Shown here piece by piece: positions 1 through 6,949 of a DNA stretch of 10,005 nucleotides. The translations under genes and the position numbers were made by a program. The notes below the pieces were generated by a model. The model saw only the letters and a program-made list of their open reading frames with translations, did no database searches and was not told the origin of the DNA. Source of the stretch: TTA-H9 sp002071415 (lineage in GTDB: Bacteria; Bacteroidota; Bacteroidia; Bacteroidales; TTA-H9); contig DAONSX010000070.1 of the NCBI GenBank assembly GCA_035411425.1, positions 1 to 10,005 on the forward strand, written 5' to 3'. Each line of letters opens with the position of its first letter. Position 1 is the stretch's first letter.

Positions 1-359
1 TCTCATTGTGTGATTGTTGTAAAAATGTCTCTTAAAATGTGTCGAAGTCAGGAAGTTACAGCATAAATAAAGACGATGAACGGAGAATGGCATTTGGAGG
101 GGGATTGGTGAGTAAAAAGTTGAAAATCTATAAAGCAGAAAGGGAGAAATGGTGGAAGGGTTTGGGGGATAGGGATTGGTGTATTAATTAAAAGACTGAA
201 AATGGATATGTTATCATTTAAAAAATAATTCATGATATTCGACATGGGTATTCTTTTAGTCTCCTCGTCTCCAAATCTCTTATTCTCCTCGTCCTTTTGT
301 CTGCCGATCAATTAGTCTCCAAAGAAGCGTAATACAAACCACTCTTTTTCAAAGATTCA
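1..359. other. Gene-free left flank with degenerate repeats
   Basis: No convincing gene is seen here. An 87-codon open frame on the minus strand (48-311) exists, but its N-terminal part is a translation of the octamer array at 252-323 and the rest looks like random AT-rich DNA. Bases about 80-180 are strikingly purine-rich on the plus strand. They contain a 10-base direct repeat, GGGATTGGTG, at 101-110 and 172-181. The region lies downstream of pyrF and would contain that transcript's end, but I see no clear hairpin followed by a T-tract. The tail of a gene to the left of the window cannot be excluded in the first 50 bases. Confidence 0.6.
252..323. repeat. Degenerate octanucleotide tandem array, nine units
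   Basis: Read on the plus strand in steps of eight from base 252, every one of nine consecutive units begins with TC. The commonest forms are TCTCCTCG (260 and 284) and TCTCCAAA (268 and 316); the other units are diverged. On the minus strand the units read like CGAGGAGA and TTTGGAGA. Because 8 bases times 3 gives 24, any frame through the array encodes an 8-residue periodic peptide (GDEETKRI-like). Such strings turn up in spurious open frames of Bacteroidota genomes, from memory. The array is probably non-coding intergenic repeat DNA. Confidence 0.7.
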
Positions 360-1190
360 TCAAATGAAAGCCGCCATTTGACACTGAAGTGCGCAAGCTA
401 CTTCGGCAGCACGAATCGAAAAATCTGTTCCATCGCTAGCATAAATAACACTGCGAGAGGCATTTATCAAAAGGCCGCCCTCACGGATCGATCCATATTT
501 CAAAACTTCTTCCAAATTTCCTCCTTGAGCACCAATTCCAGGAACTAAAAAAAAGTGTTCCGGTAAAATTTTTCTAATTTTCAAAAGTAAAGAAGCTTGA
601 GTTGCACCAACGACGTACATCATATTCGAAGGCGTTGAACCCCATTCCAATGATTTTTTTATAACAATTTCGAAGAGCCGCTCTTTGGAACCTTCTTTTT
701 GAAGATGTTGAAAATCAACTGCTCCCTTATTGCTGGTTAGCGTTAATAAAACAACCCATTTGTCAGGAAATTCCAAAAAAGGCGAAACCGAATCGGTACC
801 CATGTAAGGATTAATCGTAGCTGCATCGAAATCGAAGCCGGAACTTTGTTTGTCGAAAAATGCTTTGGCATACTGCTGACTTGTGTTTCCAATATCGCCC
901 CGTTTGGCATCCGCTATTGTAAAAATTTCTTCTCTAAAAGATTCCAGATAATCCATGGTTCTTTTCAGACTCATCCAGCCAACCAGTCCGCGGCTTTCGT
1001 AAAAGGCAAAATTGGGCTTGTAGGCTATGGCAAAAGGCAGTGTCGCATCGATGATGGCCTTATTGAATTCAAAAACAGGATCGTCATACGAAAGAAGATG
1101 AGATGGGATTTTTGTTATGTCGCTGTCGAGGCCAATGCACAGCATAGATTTTTTACGTCGAATAAGACTAACAAGTTGTTGCCTGTTCAT
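360..1190 (-). CDS. pyrF: Orotidine 5'-phosphate decarboxylase (subfamily 2)
   Basis: The 276-residue product catalyses the last step of de novo UMP synthesis, decarboxylating OMP to UMP in the cytoplasm. The catalytic signature DAKRGDI lies at residues 94-100, giving the D-K-x-x-D charge network (D94, K96, D99). The N-terminal barrel strand MLCIGLDSD (16-24) holds the first conserved substrate Asp. VPGIGAQGG (216-224) and INASRS (242-247, with R246) form the phosphate-binding end. Length and the DAKRGDIGNTS stretch fit the longer subfamily 2 enzymes rather than the roughly 230-residue E. coli type. The ATG lies 7 bases after the prfA stop with no Shine-Dalgarno, so translation is probably coupled to prfA in one operon. 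prfA-pyrF linkage is familiar from Bacteroidota. No damage is seen. Confidence 0.96.
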   Translation of the reverse strand: MNRQQLVSLIRRKKSMLCIGLDSDITKIPSHLLSYDDPVFEFNKAIIDATLPFAIAYKPNFAFYESRGLVGWMSLKRTMDYLESFREEIFTIADAKRGDIGNTSQQYAKAFFDKQSSGFDFDAATINPYMGTDSVSPFLEFPDKWVVLLTLTSNKGAVDFQHLQKEGSKERLFEIVIKKSLEWGSTPSNMMYVVGATQASLLLKIRKILPEHFFLVPGIGAQGGNLEEVLKYGSIREGGLLINASRSVIYASDGTDFSIRAAEVACALQCQMAAFI

Positions 1191-1197
1191 GATAAAT

Positions 1198-2271
1198 TTA
1201 TTCTGAAATTTCAGTTTTCAATCTTTCAGCATTTTCCGCCAGCATCAATTGATCGATCATTTCTTGTATTTCACCATTCATAAAAGCTGGTAGGTTAAAG
1301 ATGGAATAATTGATTCGGTGGTCAGTTACACGTCCTTGAGGATAGTTGTAGGTACGAATTTTTGCTGAGCGGTCGCCAGTTGAAACCATAGTTTTTCGTT
1401 TCGAAGCCACATTGTCGAGATATTTTTGATATTCTCTTTCGTAAATACGAGTACGTAATATATTCATGGCTTTCTCCAGATTGTGTAATTGCGATTTTTC
1501 GTCTTGAATCGAAACCACGATACCGGTAGGAATATGGGTTAAACGAACAGCCGAATAGGTGGTATTCACACTTTGACCGCCTGGCCCCGAGGAACAGAAA
1601 ATATCCTTACGTATTTCAGAAGGCTTAATCTCGACATCCACTTCATCAGCTTCGGGAAGAACCACCACGCTGGCTGCTGAAGTATGTATCCTTCCCTGAG
1701 ACTCCGTTTTAGGCACACGCTGCACTCTATGAACTCCCGATTCATATTTCAGTGTTCCGTAAACCTCCTCTCCTATTACGTTGAAAATTATTTCCTTATA
1801 ACCACCAAGGCTACCTTCAGTAAAATCTACTATTTCCACTTTCCAGCCCTTGATCTCGCAATAGCGGGTGTACATTCGGAACAGATCGCCTGCAAACAAA
1901 GAGGCCTCATCTCCTCCTGTACCCGCCCTGATTTCGATAATGGCATTCTTGCTATCCTGAGGATCTTTCGGAAGTAGCATCAAACGAATTTTTTCTTCCA
2001 TCTTTTCTTTATATTCCTGTAATACCTCTACCTCATCCTTGGCCATTTCTCGCAATTCCTCATCTTTTTCGGTGTTGAGCATTTCTTTCGAGCTTTCGAA
2101 ATTTGAGCAAATCCTTTCGTACTCTTTATAGGCTTCAACAATGGGCATCAATTCTTTATAGTCTTTGCTCAGCTTCACATATCGCTTCATGTCGGAGATA
2201 ACATCGGGCTGGTTCATTGTTTCTCCAATCTCGAGCCAACGTTTATAAATAGCTTCTAATTTATCGATCAT
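1198..2271 (-). CDS. prfA: Peptide chain release factor 1 (RF1)
   Basis: The 357-residue protein is full length for RF1. It recognises UAA and UAG stop codons in the ribosomal A site and triggers peptidyl-tRNA hydrolysis. Residues about 1-100 are the helical, charged domain 1. AGTGGDEA (116-123) opens domain 2. The stop-codon-reading tripeptide is PKT (187-189) within HRVQRVPKTESQGRIHTSAA (181-200), which fits RF1 (PxT) and not RF2 (SPF). The catalytic GGQ is at 231-233, in the form SSGPGGQSVN. RTYNYPQGRVTDHRI (306-320) is the conserved C-terminal signature. There is no internal frameshift, unlike many RF2 genes. A TAnnTTTG box inside an inverted repeat lies about 30 bases upstream, so prfA may start its own transcript and carry pyrF with it. 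An upstream start is unlikely because MIDKLEAIYKRW aligns with usual RF1 N-termini. Confidence 0.97.
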   Translation of the reverse strand: MIDKLEAIYKRWLEIGETMNQPDVISDMKRYVKLSKDYKELMPIVEAYKEYERICSNFESSKEMLNTEKDEELREMAKDEVEVLQEYKEKMEEKIRLMLLPKDPQDSKNAIIEIRAGTGGDEASLFAGDLFRMYTRYCEIKGWKVEIVDFTEGSLGGYKEIIFNVIGEEVYGTLKYESGVHRVQRVPKTESQGRIHTSAASVVVLPEADEVDVEIKPSEIRKDIFCSSGPGGQSVNTTYSAVRLTHIPTGIVVSIQDEKSQLHNLEKAMNILRTRIYEREYQKYLDNVASKRKTMVSTGDRSAKIRTYNYPQGRVTDHRINYSIFNLPAFMNGEIQEMIDQLMLAENAERLKTEISE

Positions 2272-2300
2272 TCCTTGAAATATCTTCGAAAAAAAGTCTG

Positions 2301-2331
2301 CAAAATTACTGAACTTCTGTCAGTAAATTTG
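2301..2331. promoter_or_regulatory. Inverted repeat covering the putative prfA promoter
   Basis: Arms CAAAATTACTGA (2301-2312) and TCAGTAAATTTG (2320-2331) are reverse complements at 11 of 12 positions, around a 7-base loop. On the minus strand the distal arm contains TAATTTTG (2308-2301), a match to the Bacteroidota -7 box TAnnTTTG. It would start transcription about 24 bases before the prfA ATG. The other arm carries the same box, TAAATTTG (2324-2331), facing the opposite way. No good -33 TTG was found for the prfA-directed box. In RNA from pdxJ, the repeat would fold into a hairpin followed after 5 bases by a run of seven Us, so a terminator or attenuator role is an alternative. Confidence 0.45.
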
Positions 2332-2369
2332 ACCGGATAATAAAAAACCAAAAAATATCCTTATGCCTG

Positions 2370-3089
2370 TTACGATGGTTGGAGGCAACGCAAATACATC
2401 TGAATGGTATTTTCGAGGCCATAATAGAGTGCATCGCAAATTAGGGCATGACCAATCGAAACCTCAAGGAGGCCCGGAATGTTTTGAGTAAAAAACTTTA
2501 AATTCTGAAGATTGAGATCATGACCAGCATTGATTCCTAATTCACACTTCAAGGCCACCTGTGCCGCTTCAACATAAGGCTGAATAGCTTTAGGGGCATC
2601 CATAAGATACGAGGCAGCATAACGTTCGGTGTATAGCTCGATGCGATTGGTGCCAATCTTGGCAGCATTTTCTATCATGCGTGCATCAGTTTCGATAAAT
2701 ATGGAGGTGCGAATTCCATGATTTTTCAACTCAGTAACTACTTCCCTGAGGAAGGATTCGTTTTTTATCGTATCCCATCCAGCATTGGAGGTAAGCGCAT
2801 CAGGTGGGTCAGGAACAAGTGTTACCTGAGCCGGTTTAACCTCGAGTACCAAATCCAGAAATTTTGGAATTGGGTATCCTTCGATATTGAACTCGGTGGT
2901 AAGGACGAGTTTTATGGCTCTGACATCACTGTAGCGGATGTGCCTTTCATCGGGCCGGGGGTGTACTGTAATTCCATGTGCACCAAAACGTTCACAATCC
3001 ATAGCCGCTTTTACTACATCCGGAAGATTGCCTCCACGAGCATTTCTAAGAAGGGCAATTTTGTTGATGTTTACACTTAATTTTGTCAT
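2370..3089 (-). CDS. pdxJ: Pyridoxine 5'-phosphate synthase
   Basis: The 239-residue TIM-barrel enzyme condenses 1-deoxyxylulose 5-phosphate with 3-amino-1-hydroxyacetone 1-phosphate to make pyridoxine 5'-phosphate in the DXP-dependent vitamin B6 route. Visible signatures are the N-terminal strand LSVNINKIALLRNARGG (4-20), HPRPDERHI (43-51) with the catalytic and phosphate-binding His/Arg cluster, NIEGYP (68-73) with the conserved Glu, NAGHDLN (187-193), and the C-terminal phosphate loop SIGHALI (211-217). Length is normal for the family. The segment LVPDPPDALTSNAGWD (91-106) replaces the LVPEKR-type loop of proteobacterial enzymes. This is, as far as I recall, the form in Bacteroidota. A good promoter lies just upstream. 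The product would supply PLP, the cofactor of both aminotransferases in this window, although it is not in an operon with them. Confidence 0.97.
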   Translation of the reverse strand: MTKLSVNINKIALLRNARGGNLPDVVKAAMDCERFGAHGITVHPRPDERHIRYSDVRAIKLVLTTEFNIEGYPIPKFLDLVLEVKPAQVTLVPDPPDALTSNAGWDTIKNESFLREVVTELKNHGIRTSIFIETDARMIENAAKIGTNRIELYTERYAASYLMDAPKAIQPYVEAAQVALKCELGINAGHDLNLQNLKFFTQNIPGLLEVSIGHALICDALYYGLENTIQMYLRCLQPS

Positions 3090-3115
3090 ATCGATGAACT
3101 ATCCAATTGATTTTA

Positions 3116-3144
3116 CAAAAATACTGTTAATCTCTCCAGGCAAA
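3116..3144 (-). promoter_or_regulatory. Putative Bacteroidota-type promoter for pdxJ
   Basis: On the minus strand, TTTG (3144-3141) and TATTTTTG (3123-3116) are separated by 17 bases. This matches the TTG / TAnnTTTG promoter used by the primary sigma factor of this phylum. Transcription would begin roughly 20 bases before the pdxJ ATG at 3089. It is the best two-box match in the window. Nothing tests it beyond sequence and position. Confidence 0.5.
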
Positions 3145-3192
3145 ACATGACGGAAGTTTTAGACCCTTAGTGTGGGAAAAACGTTTTGAGGT

Positions 3193-3218
3193 AAAATTCT
3201 CGAGTATAAAAGAATTTT
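3193..3218 (-). terminator. AT-rich stem-loop after the LamG-protein gene
   Basis: AAAATTCT (3193-3200) and AGAATTTT (3211-3218) form a perfect 8-bp inverted repeat with a 10-base loop. It lies about 25 bases past the stop of the LamG-protein gene and upstream of the pdxJ promoter. It could end the LamG transcript, but there is no clean T-run after it and the stem is AT-rich. It is therefore a weak terminator candidate only. Confidence 0.3.
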
Positions 3219-3241
3219 GGTCATAACAAAAAGCTCACCCT

Positions 3242-4825
3242 CTAAATGTAAAAAATATAGTTGCGGAAAAAAGCAATGATGGCAGCTATAATTGCCAAAA
3301 TCATAGAAAGTAGGATGGCCGCAATAATGAGTAAAACCCAAATAACAAGAGAAATGGCATTTGAGCCTGTGTCGTATTCAGTCGTTTTACTTCCATCACT
3401 CCATGTTGTTTCGGTATAGTAATCGACGGCAACTGCCGATGCTGCCGCACCCATAATAAAAGCAATGACCTTGCCGAAAATGCCTCCCACTTTGTTGGTG
3501 CGATTGGCCACAACATAGTTGGGAGCAAAATTTGACAAAATATAAGCAAGTGCCGGTAGTAACATTACTCCCACTCCTATCATCCCTTTTGTATCGAGAT
3601 GATTACGTTCGATTAAAAAATAAACAATGGGGAAAATCAACGTTAAAATAGCCAAAAACCAGTTGCCATAAAACTTCCTCTTACTTAGTTTATTAAGTAG
3701 GTTTCCCAATTCGTTCATTCGGTTGATGACGTCGATATCATCAGGGTTGTATGATTTTGCCTCAGCCAAAGCTTTGTAAGTGGTTTTAAAATGCTTATGT
3801 TTTGTAGGAGATTTTAAAACCTGACCGCCTTCTTCACTCACGGTCTCCCACGTTTCGAATGCATTTTCAACGCAATCAGATGCCAATTTATTCGCCTCTT
3901 CAGTTTTTCGATCAATAGGTGCCTTGTTGCTATCGCTCCGAAATGAGGATACTTTAATGGGCCGATAACGTCTTTCGGTTATCAACACTACTATCATATA
4001 TACAACCGACAAGAAAAGAAAAGCAATCAAGCCAGCTATTAATGCCTTTTTGAGCGTAGCATTTCGTTCTAATCGTTCCTGTGCGTTTGAAATTGAAAAG
4101 CCACTGATGAGTGAAATTTCAGCGGCTGTAAGAGCTTTATTATAAACTCGAATCTCATCCACACGACCCCGATAAGGTCTGGTGTAAGGAGAATTCACAG
4201 TGTTTCCAATGATTAAAAAGCTATTGTTAGGAGTGTAACATACTCCTTTCGATTCGAAATATTCATTATTGACGTAAAGACGCAATACAGAATCGACTGA
4301 ACTAACCGTTAGAGCAATGAAATTCCATTTGTCCTTTTTTAGTTTCGAGGTTTGCAAGGAAGCAAAATAGGGTTTCTTCAAAGTATCCAATTTATTGAAT
4401 CCGGCAATGACAGTTCCTTTCGAAAACTGAAGCGAACGAGAAGAAAACTTTTTTTCCGAATTTACTGGAAGTGTCGATCCGAAAAGAAATCCGTCCGGAC
4501 GATCATAAACCCAGGCTATATAAGTAAGCTCGGGTAATATTTGTGGCGAAATATTCAGGGATGTTTTCAATCCATTCGAATTGCCTGTAAATAAAAGAGC
4601 CGAACGTTCCGATCCATCTCGTCCGGGCATCCATTTGAAATCGTAGTTTTTCGTTTCATCACCAATCTTGAGATAATACTTGGTGTTAACGATATTCGTA
4701 CCGTCTCCATTGAATTCGTATTGAATGATCAAGTTGGACGATAAACTATCCTGCCCCCTCATTTCAGCAGAATACAAAAAGAAAAATAATATCAGTGAAC
4801 ACAAAAAAGCTCGTTTAGTTTCCAT
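3242..4825 (-). CDS. LamG-domain membrane protein of unknown function
   Basis: The 527-residue product is not a family I can name. Residues 1-20 look like a signal peptide (KR, then a hydrophobic run LCSLILFFFLYSA), with cleavage probably between 20 and 25. Residues about 30-240 form a LamG / concanavalin A-like jelly roll. KWNFIALTV (166-174), LRLYVNNEYF (181-190) and the closing strand GRVDEIRVYNKALTAAEI (220-237) are typical. A transmembrane helix follows at about 259-282. A charged, probably cytoplasmic segment (283-385) includes a TPR-like helical pair (about 346-380). Four more hydrophobic segments lie at about 387-405, 413-432, 447-468 and 490-519. They leave a polar loop (469-488) and a short RNYIFYI tail. 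Positive-inside reasoning puts the LamG domain outside and the C-terminus inside. The gene stands alone next to an AT-rich, accessory-looking stretch. A role in binding a surface or periplasmic ligand is inference. Confidence 0.85.
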   Translation of the reverse strand: METKRAFLCSLILFFFLYSAEMRGQDSLSSNLIIQYEFNGDGTNIVNTKYYLKIGDETKNYDFKWMPGRDGSERSALLFTGNSNGLKTSLNISPQILPELTYIAWVYDRPDGFLFGSTLPVNSEKKFSSRSLQFSKGTVIAGFNKLDTLKKPYFASLQTSKLKKDKWNFIALTVSSVDSVLRLYVNNEYFESKGVCYTPNNSFLIIGNTVNSPYTRPYRGRVDEIRVYNKALTAAEISLISGFSISNAQERLERNATLKKALIAGLIAFLFLSVVYMIVVLITERRYRPIKVSSFRSDSNKAPIDRKTEEANKLASDCVENAFETWETVSEEGGQVLKSPTKHKHFKTTYKALAEAKSYNPDDIDVINRMNELGNLLNKLSKRKFYGNWFLAILTLIFPIVYFLIERNHLDTKGMIGVGVMLLPALAYILSNFAPNYVVANRTNKVGGIFGKVIAFIMGAAASAVAVDYYTETTWSDGSKTTEYDTGSNAISLVIWVLLIIAAILLSMILAIIAAIIAFFRNYIFYI

Positions 4826-5483
4826 ATAAAAAATTATTTAAATTTAATAAAGATGTTTATTTTTTGAAGAAATTGTATAAAAATGTCATTCGTTAATATA
4901 AAAAATTCATGTTAAAATTTGATAGACAGATCAAAAAAAATAAATAAAATAATGCTATGACAAAAAATAAAATTAAAAGATTTTTAAAGAACTAAGAAAA
5001 ATTTTAAGAAACCAATTTGTAGATTACAATTAATTTAATAATTTACAATAAGTTGAAAAAGGATAATATAATTTTATAATATTTGAAATATTTATTGTAA
5101 TGTTCTGATTTGTCTATTATAGGAAAGAATAGATCTTTTGAATTTTTATCTTCAATCTATTTCACCTCAAAAAACAATTTTTCGAAAGAAACCACAAACG
5201 TATGAATTCTTTTCTGTTTACAAATATTTATTATGAAATTTCTGAAATTTTTTTTAGTAGTTGGCATAAAACATTGTATAGCCGAAAATTATAATTAGGT
5301 TTCAGGGGCACCTCTTACCAAATTATGATCTATGAAGCGTCAAGAATCCCCTTTTCTGATATCATCATTTTAACACGGATGAAAGCAATGAAATACCAAC
5401 CCGCTTAACGATTGCTATCAAGAGTAATCTTATCTTTTTGGATTTTAAATTCTTCTGTATGGGATAGTCTAAAAACTTTCCCT
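4826..5483. other. AT-rich intergenic stretch without genes
   Basis: About 660 bases lie between the start of the LamG-protein gene and the 3' end of the restriction-gene remnant. Bases 4826-5100 are extremely AT-rich, with many poly-A and poly-T runs. Bases 5100-5483 are somewhat less so. No open frame here resembles a protein I recognise. The longest idea I examined was a 21-codon frame at 5233-5298. I found no convincing TAnnTTTG box before the LamG gene, no tRNA and no clear terminator. Decayed coding sequence that is past recognition by eye is possible. Confidence 0.6.
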
Positions 5484-6244
5484 TTAAAATTCGATGATCC
5501 TCTTTTCAACTTCGGGATAGGTCTTGCCAATTTCTTGCTGTGTTATAATGTTGAGGCTCAATGCGGTAATGATTTTGCAATAATTCACAGCCTCATATAT
5601 ATTTCTTCCTTTCCTATCTTTCAGAAATTTATAAAGCTCCTGATATCCTCCAATCTCATAGTTCCAAACTTCAGGCTGTACATTATCAAAATATTTTTCA
5701 TCGTTTATATAAATCGCCTTTCTGAATCACGATAAACAATCATGTCAATCCTATCACTTTCACCCCCATATTTTGATACAAGTTTATCTAATCGTCCACT
5801 TTGCATCAAATGCAAATCTTTCAACTCATTCACCAAAGCAGCCATTTTGCTGAAAACCTTATAATCTTTTGGGAAAGGCACACGCGAGAAATCAATTTTC
5901 AAAAGCTCGGCATATTTCTCACGATAAATATTGCTGTAAAAAACAGCGTAAATGCAGGACAGAATTACTTCGGGCGTAAGTTCACGACCATAAATTTTTA
6001 AAAGATACGGTAACCTTTTCGTCGAGATTAGGCGTTTTACTGCTTTCATATTCCATTTTAGGTTCAAACAAAATCATCATCGACGAGGAATGCGATTTTT
6101 GGGGAGCTTGCTCTTTGTAAAGGTAAAGTGGAAATAAAGATAATTGATATCCAACGATGTAATTGCTGTAGCTCCTGCTATCATCTTATCGCTTACCAAA
6201 GTATAATTCAATTTTTTGAGATTTCTTGAACGTGGCTTAACCCC
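5484..6244 (-). pseudogene. Type ISP-like restriction-modification gene remnant (C-terminus)
   Basis: Conserved blocks of the C-terminal specificity domain of type ISP (LlaBIII-like) restriction-modification enzymes appear in order but in changing frames. Segment A (6244-6140) has LVSDKMIAGATAITSLDINY. Segment B (6137 to about 5998) has LFPLYLYKEQAP and SSKTPNLDEKV. Segment C (about 5997-5717) has IYGRELTPE, IYAVFYSNIYREKYAELLKI and FSRVPFPKDY. Segment D (about 5716-5484) has EKYFDNVQPEVWNYEIGGYQ, LYKFLKDRKGR and KIITALSL, and ends naturally at TAA (5486-5484). Each join is explained by one lost base, near 6139, in the A-run at 5995-5999, and near 5709-5717. An in-frame stop at 6247-6245 closes the upstream end. 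About 250 codons remain of an enzyme that normally has 1000-1600 residues, so the methyltransferase and helicase/nuclease parts are absent. An intact-looking 120-codon frame (5705-6067) inside is only segment C with an incidental start. No function is expected. Confidence 0.85.
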
Positions 6245-6276
6245 TTATATTGATACAATCATAACTCATATAGGTT

Positions 6277-6723
6277 TTACCGAAGTTTGTGGGTCCTTTC
6301 TGGGAGGGGTTCCATTTCATAAATTCGGGCGCCATCGTCTTCCACATTTATTTTTATGATGATGGTCTCATGGGGAAGAATCTCCAGAGCCTTATTAGGC
6401 CATTCAATAAAGCAGTAAGCTCCACTTTCGAGGTGTTCCATGGCACCAGTAGCTATAAACTCTGCCATGTCGTTCAGGCGGTAAAGATCGAAGTGATATA
6501 CTAACCCCTGAGGTGACTCATATACATTGATGATAGAAAAGGTGGGGCTTGATACTTTATCGTAAATCTGTAATGTCTGGCAAAAAGCCTTTATTAAGGT
6601 AGTTTTCCCGCTACCGATAGGCCCTTCCACGGCAAAAATCCTATGGTTGGGAAAAGCCGAGAGCATCAGGCTGGCCGTATGGTCTAATTCGCCTAAATGT
6701 GAAGTTCTAAAAACAATCATCAT
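6277..6723 (-). CDS. tsaE: tRNA t6A biosynthesis ATPase TsaE
   Basis: The 148-residue P-loop protein is the ATPase partner of the TsaB-TsaD complex. That complex adds threonylcarbamoyl to A37 of tRNAs reading ANN codons. Walker A is GPIGSGKT (34-41). SPTFSIINVY (59-68) is the TsaE switch motif, HFDLYR (77-82) carries the conserved Asp79, and FIEWP (105-109) holds the conserved acidic E107 and W108. Length is near the family norm (about 135-155), with a few extra residues after the last strand. The gene has two adjacent ATG codons (6723 and 6720), and either could be the start. It ends 32 bases before the restriction-gene remnant and is transcribed away from rocD. TsaE is usually essential, so this marks the edge of core DNA beside a degraded segment. 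Confidence 0.95.
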   Translation of the reverse strand: MMIVFRTSHLGELDHTASLMLSAFPNHRIFAVEGPIGSGKTTLIKAFCQTLQIYDKVSSPTFSIINVYESPQGLVYHFDLYRLNDMAEFIATGAMEHLESGAYCFIEWPNKALEILPHETIIIKINVEDDGARIYEMEPLPERTHKLR

Positions 6724-6786
6724 CTGATTTTAGTGATTTCAAAATGAAATAAAACTGCTTAGTATCGTTTTTGAATCATGAATTTG

Positions 6787-6794
6787 CAAAAATA
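6787..6794 (-). promoter_or_regulatory. Possible -7 promoter box for tsaE
   Basis: TATTTTTG on the minus strand matches TAnnTTTG and would give a leader of roughly 55-60 bases before tsaE. A clear -33 TTG was not found at the usual distance, so this is only a candidate. Confidence 0.33.
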
Positions 6795-6890
6795 TTTTAT
6801 TTGGCGCACATTTAGCAGATTAGCAGCATTTTATCCAATAGACAGAGTAGATATCTGGTAACTGCATTTTTTTATATTCCACTAAATAGC

Positions 6891-6907
6891 TAATTTTGCT
6901 AGGTTTG
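6891..6907 (+). promoter_or_regulatory. Two candidate -7 boxes before rocD
   Basis: TAATTTTG (6891-6898) and TAGGTTTG (6900-6907) both match the Bacteroidota TAnnTTTG box, spaced 9 bases apart. They would give leaders of about 35-45 bases before the rocD ATG at 6950. Neither has a clear TTG at the expected upstream distance. Only one, or neither, may be used. Confidence 0.37.
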
Positions 6908-6949
6908 AATAGGATTGAGGAATACTAACGTTTTATAAAATTTTATATT

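Noticed and set aside
48..311. 87-codon open frame on the minus strand
   Set aside because: Its first third is a translation of the octamer repeat array and the rest has no protein-like conservation I recognise; it also begins within repeat DNA with no promoter box.
846..1283. 145-codon open frame on the plus strand
   Set aside because: It lies antisense to pyrF and prfA, both of which have full sets of conserved motifs; it is a shadow frame.
5233..5298. 21-codon frame with a basic and hydrophobic start resembling a small membrane peptide
   Set aside because: Very short, in AT-rich DNA where such strings arise by chance, with no ribosome-binding or promoter signal.
5412..5735. 107-codon open frame on the plus strand
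   Set aside because: It is antisense to the last segment of the restriction-gene remnant, which carries the recognisable motifs.
5705..6067. 120-codon open frame as an independent small protein
   Set aside because: Its sequence is one internal segment of the type ISP C-terminal domain; homologous blocks continue on both sides in other frames, so it is part of a pseudogene.
5484..6244. Three frame breaks as sequencing errors or programmed frameshifts
   Set aside because: One break is in a homopolymer and could be an error, but the upstream two-thirds or more of the gene is missing and an in-frame stop precedes the remnant, so decay is the simpler reading. No slippery site with a downstream structure was seen.
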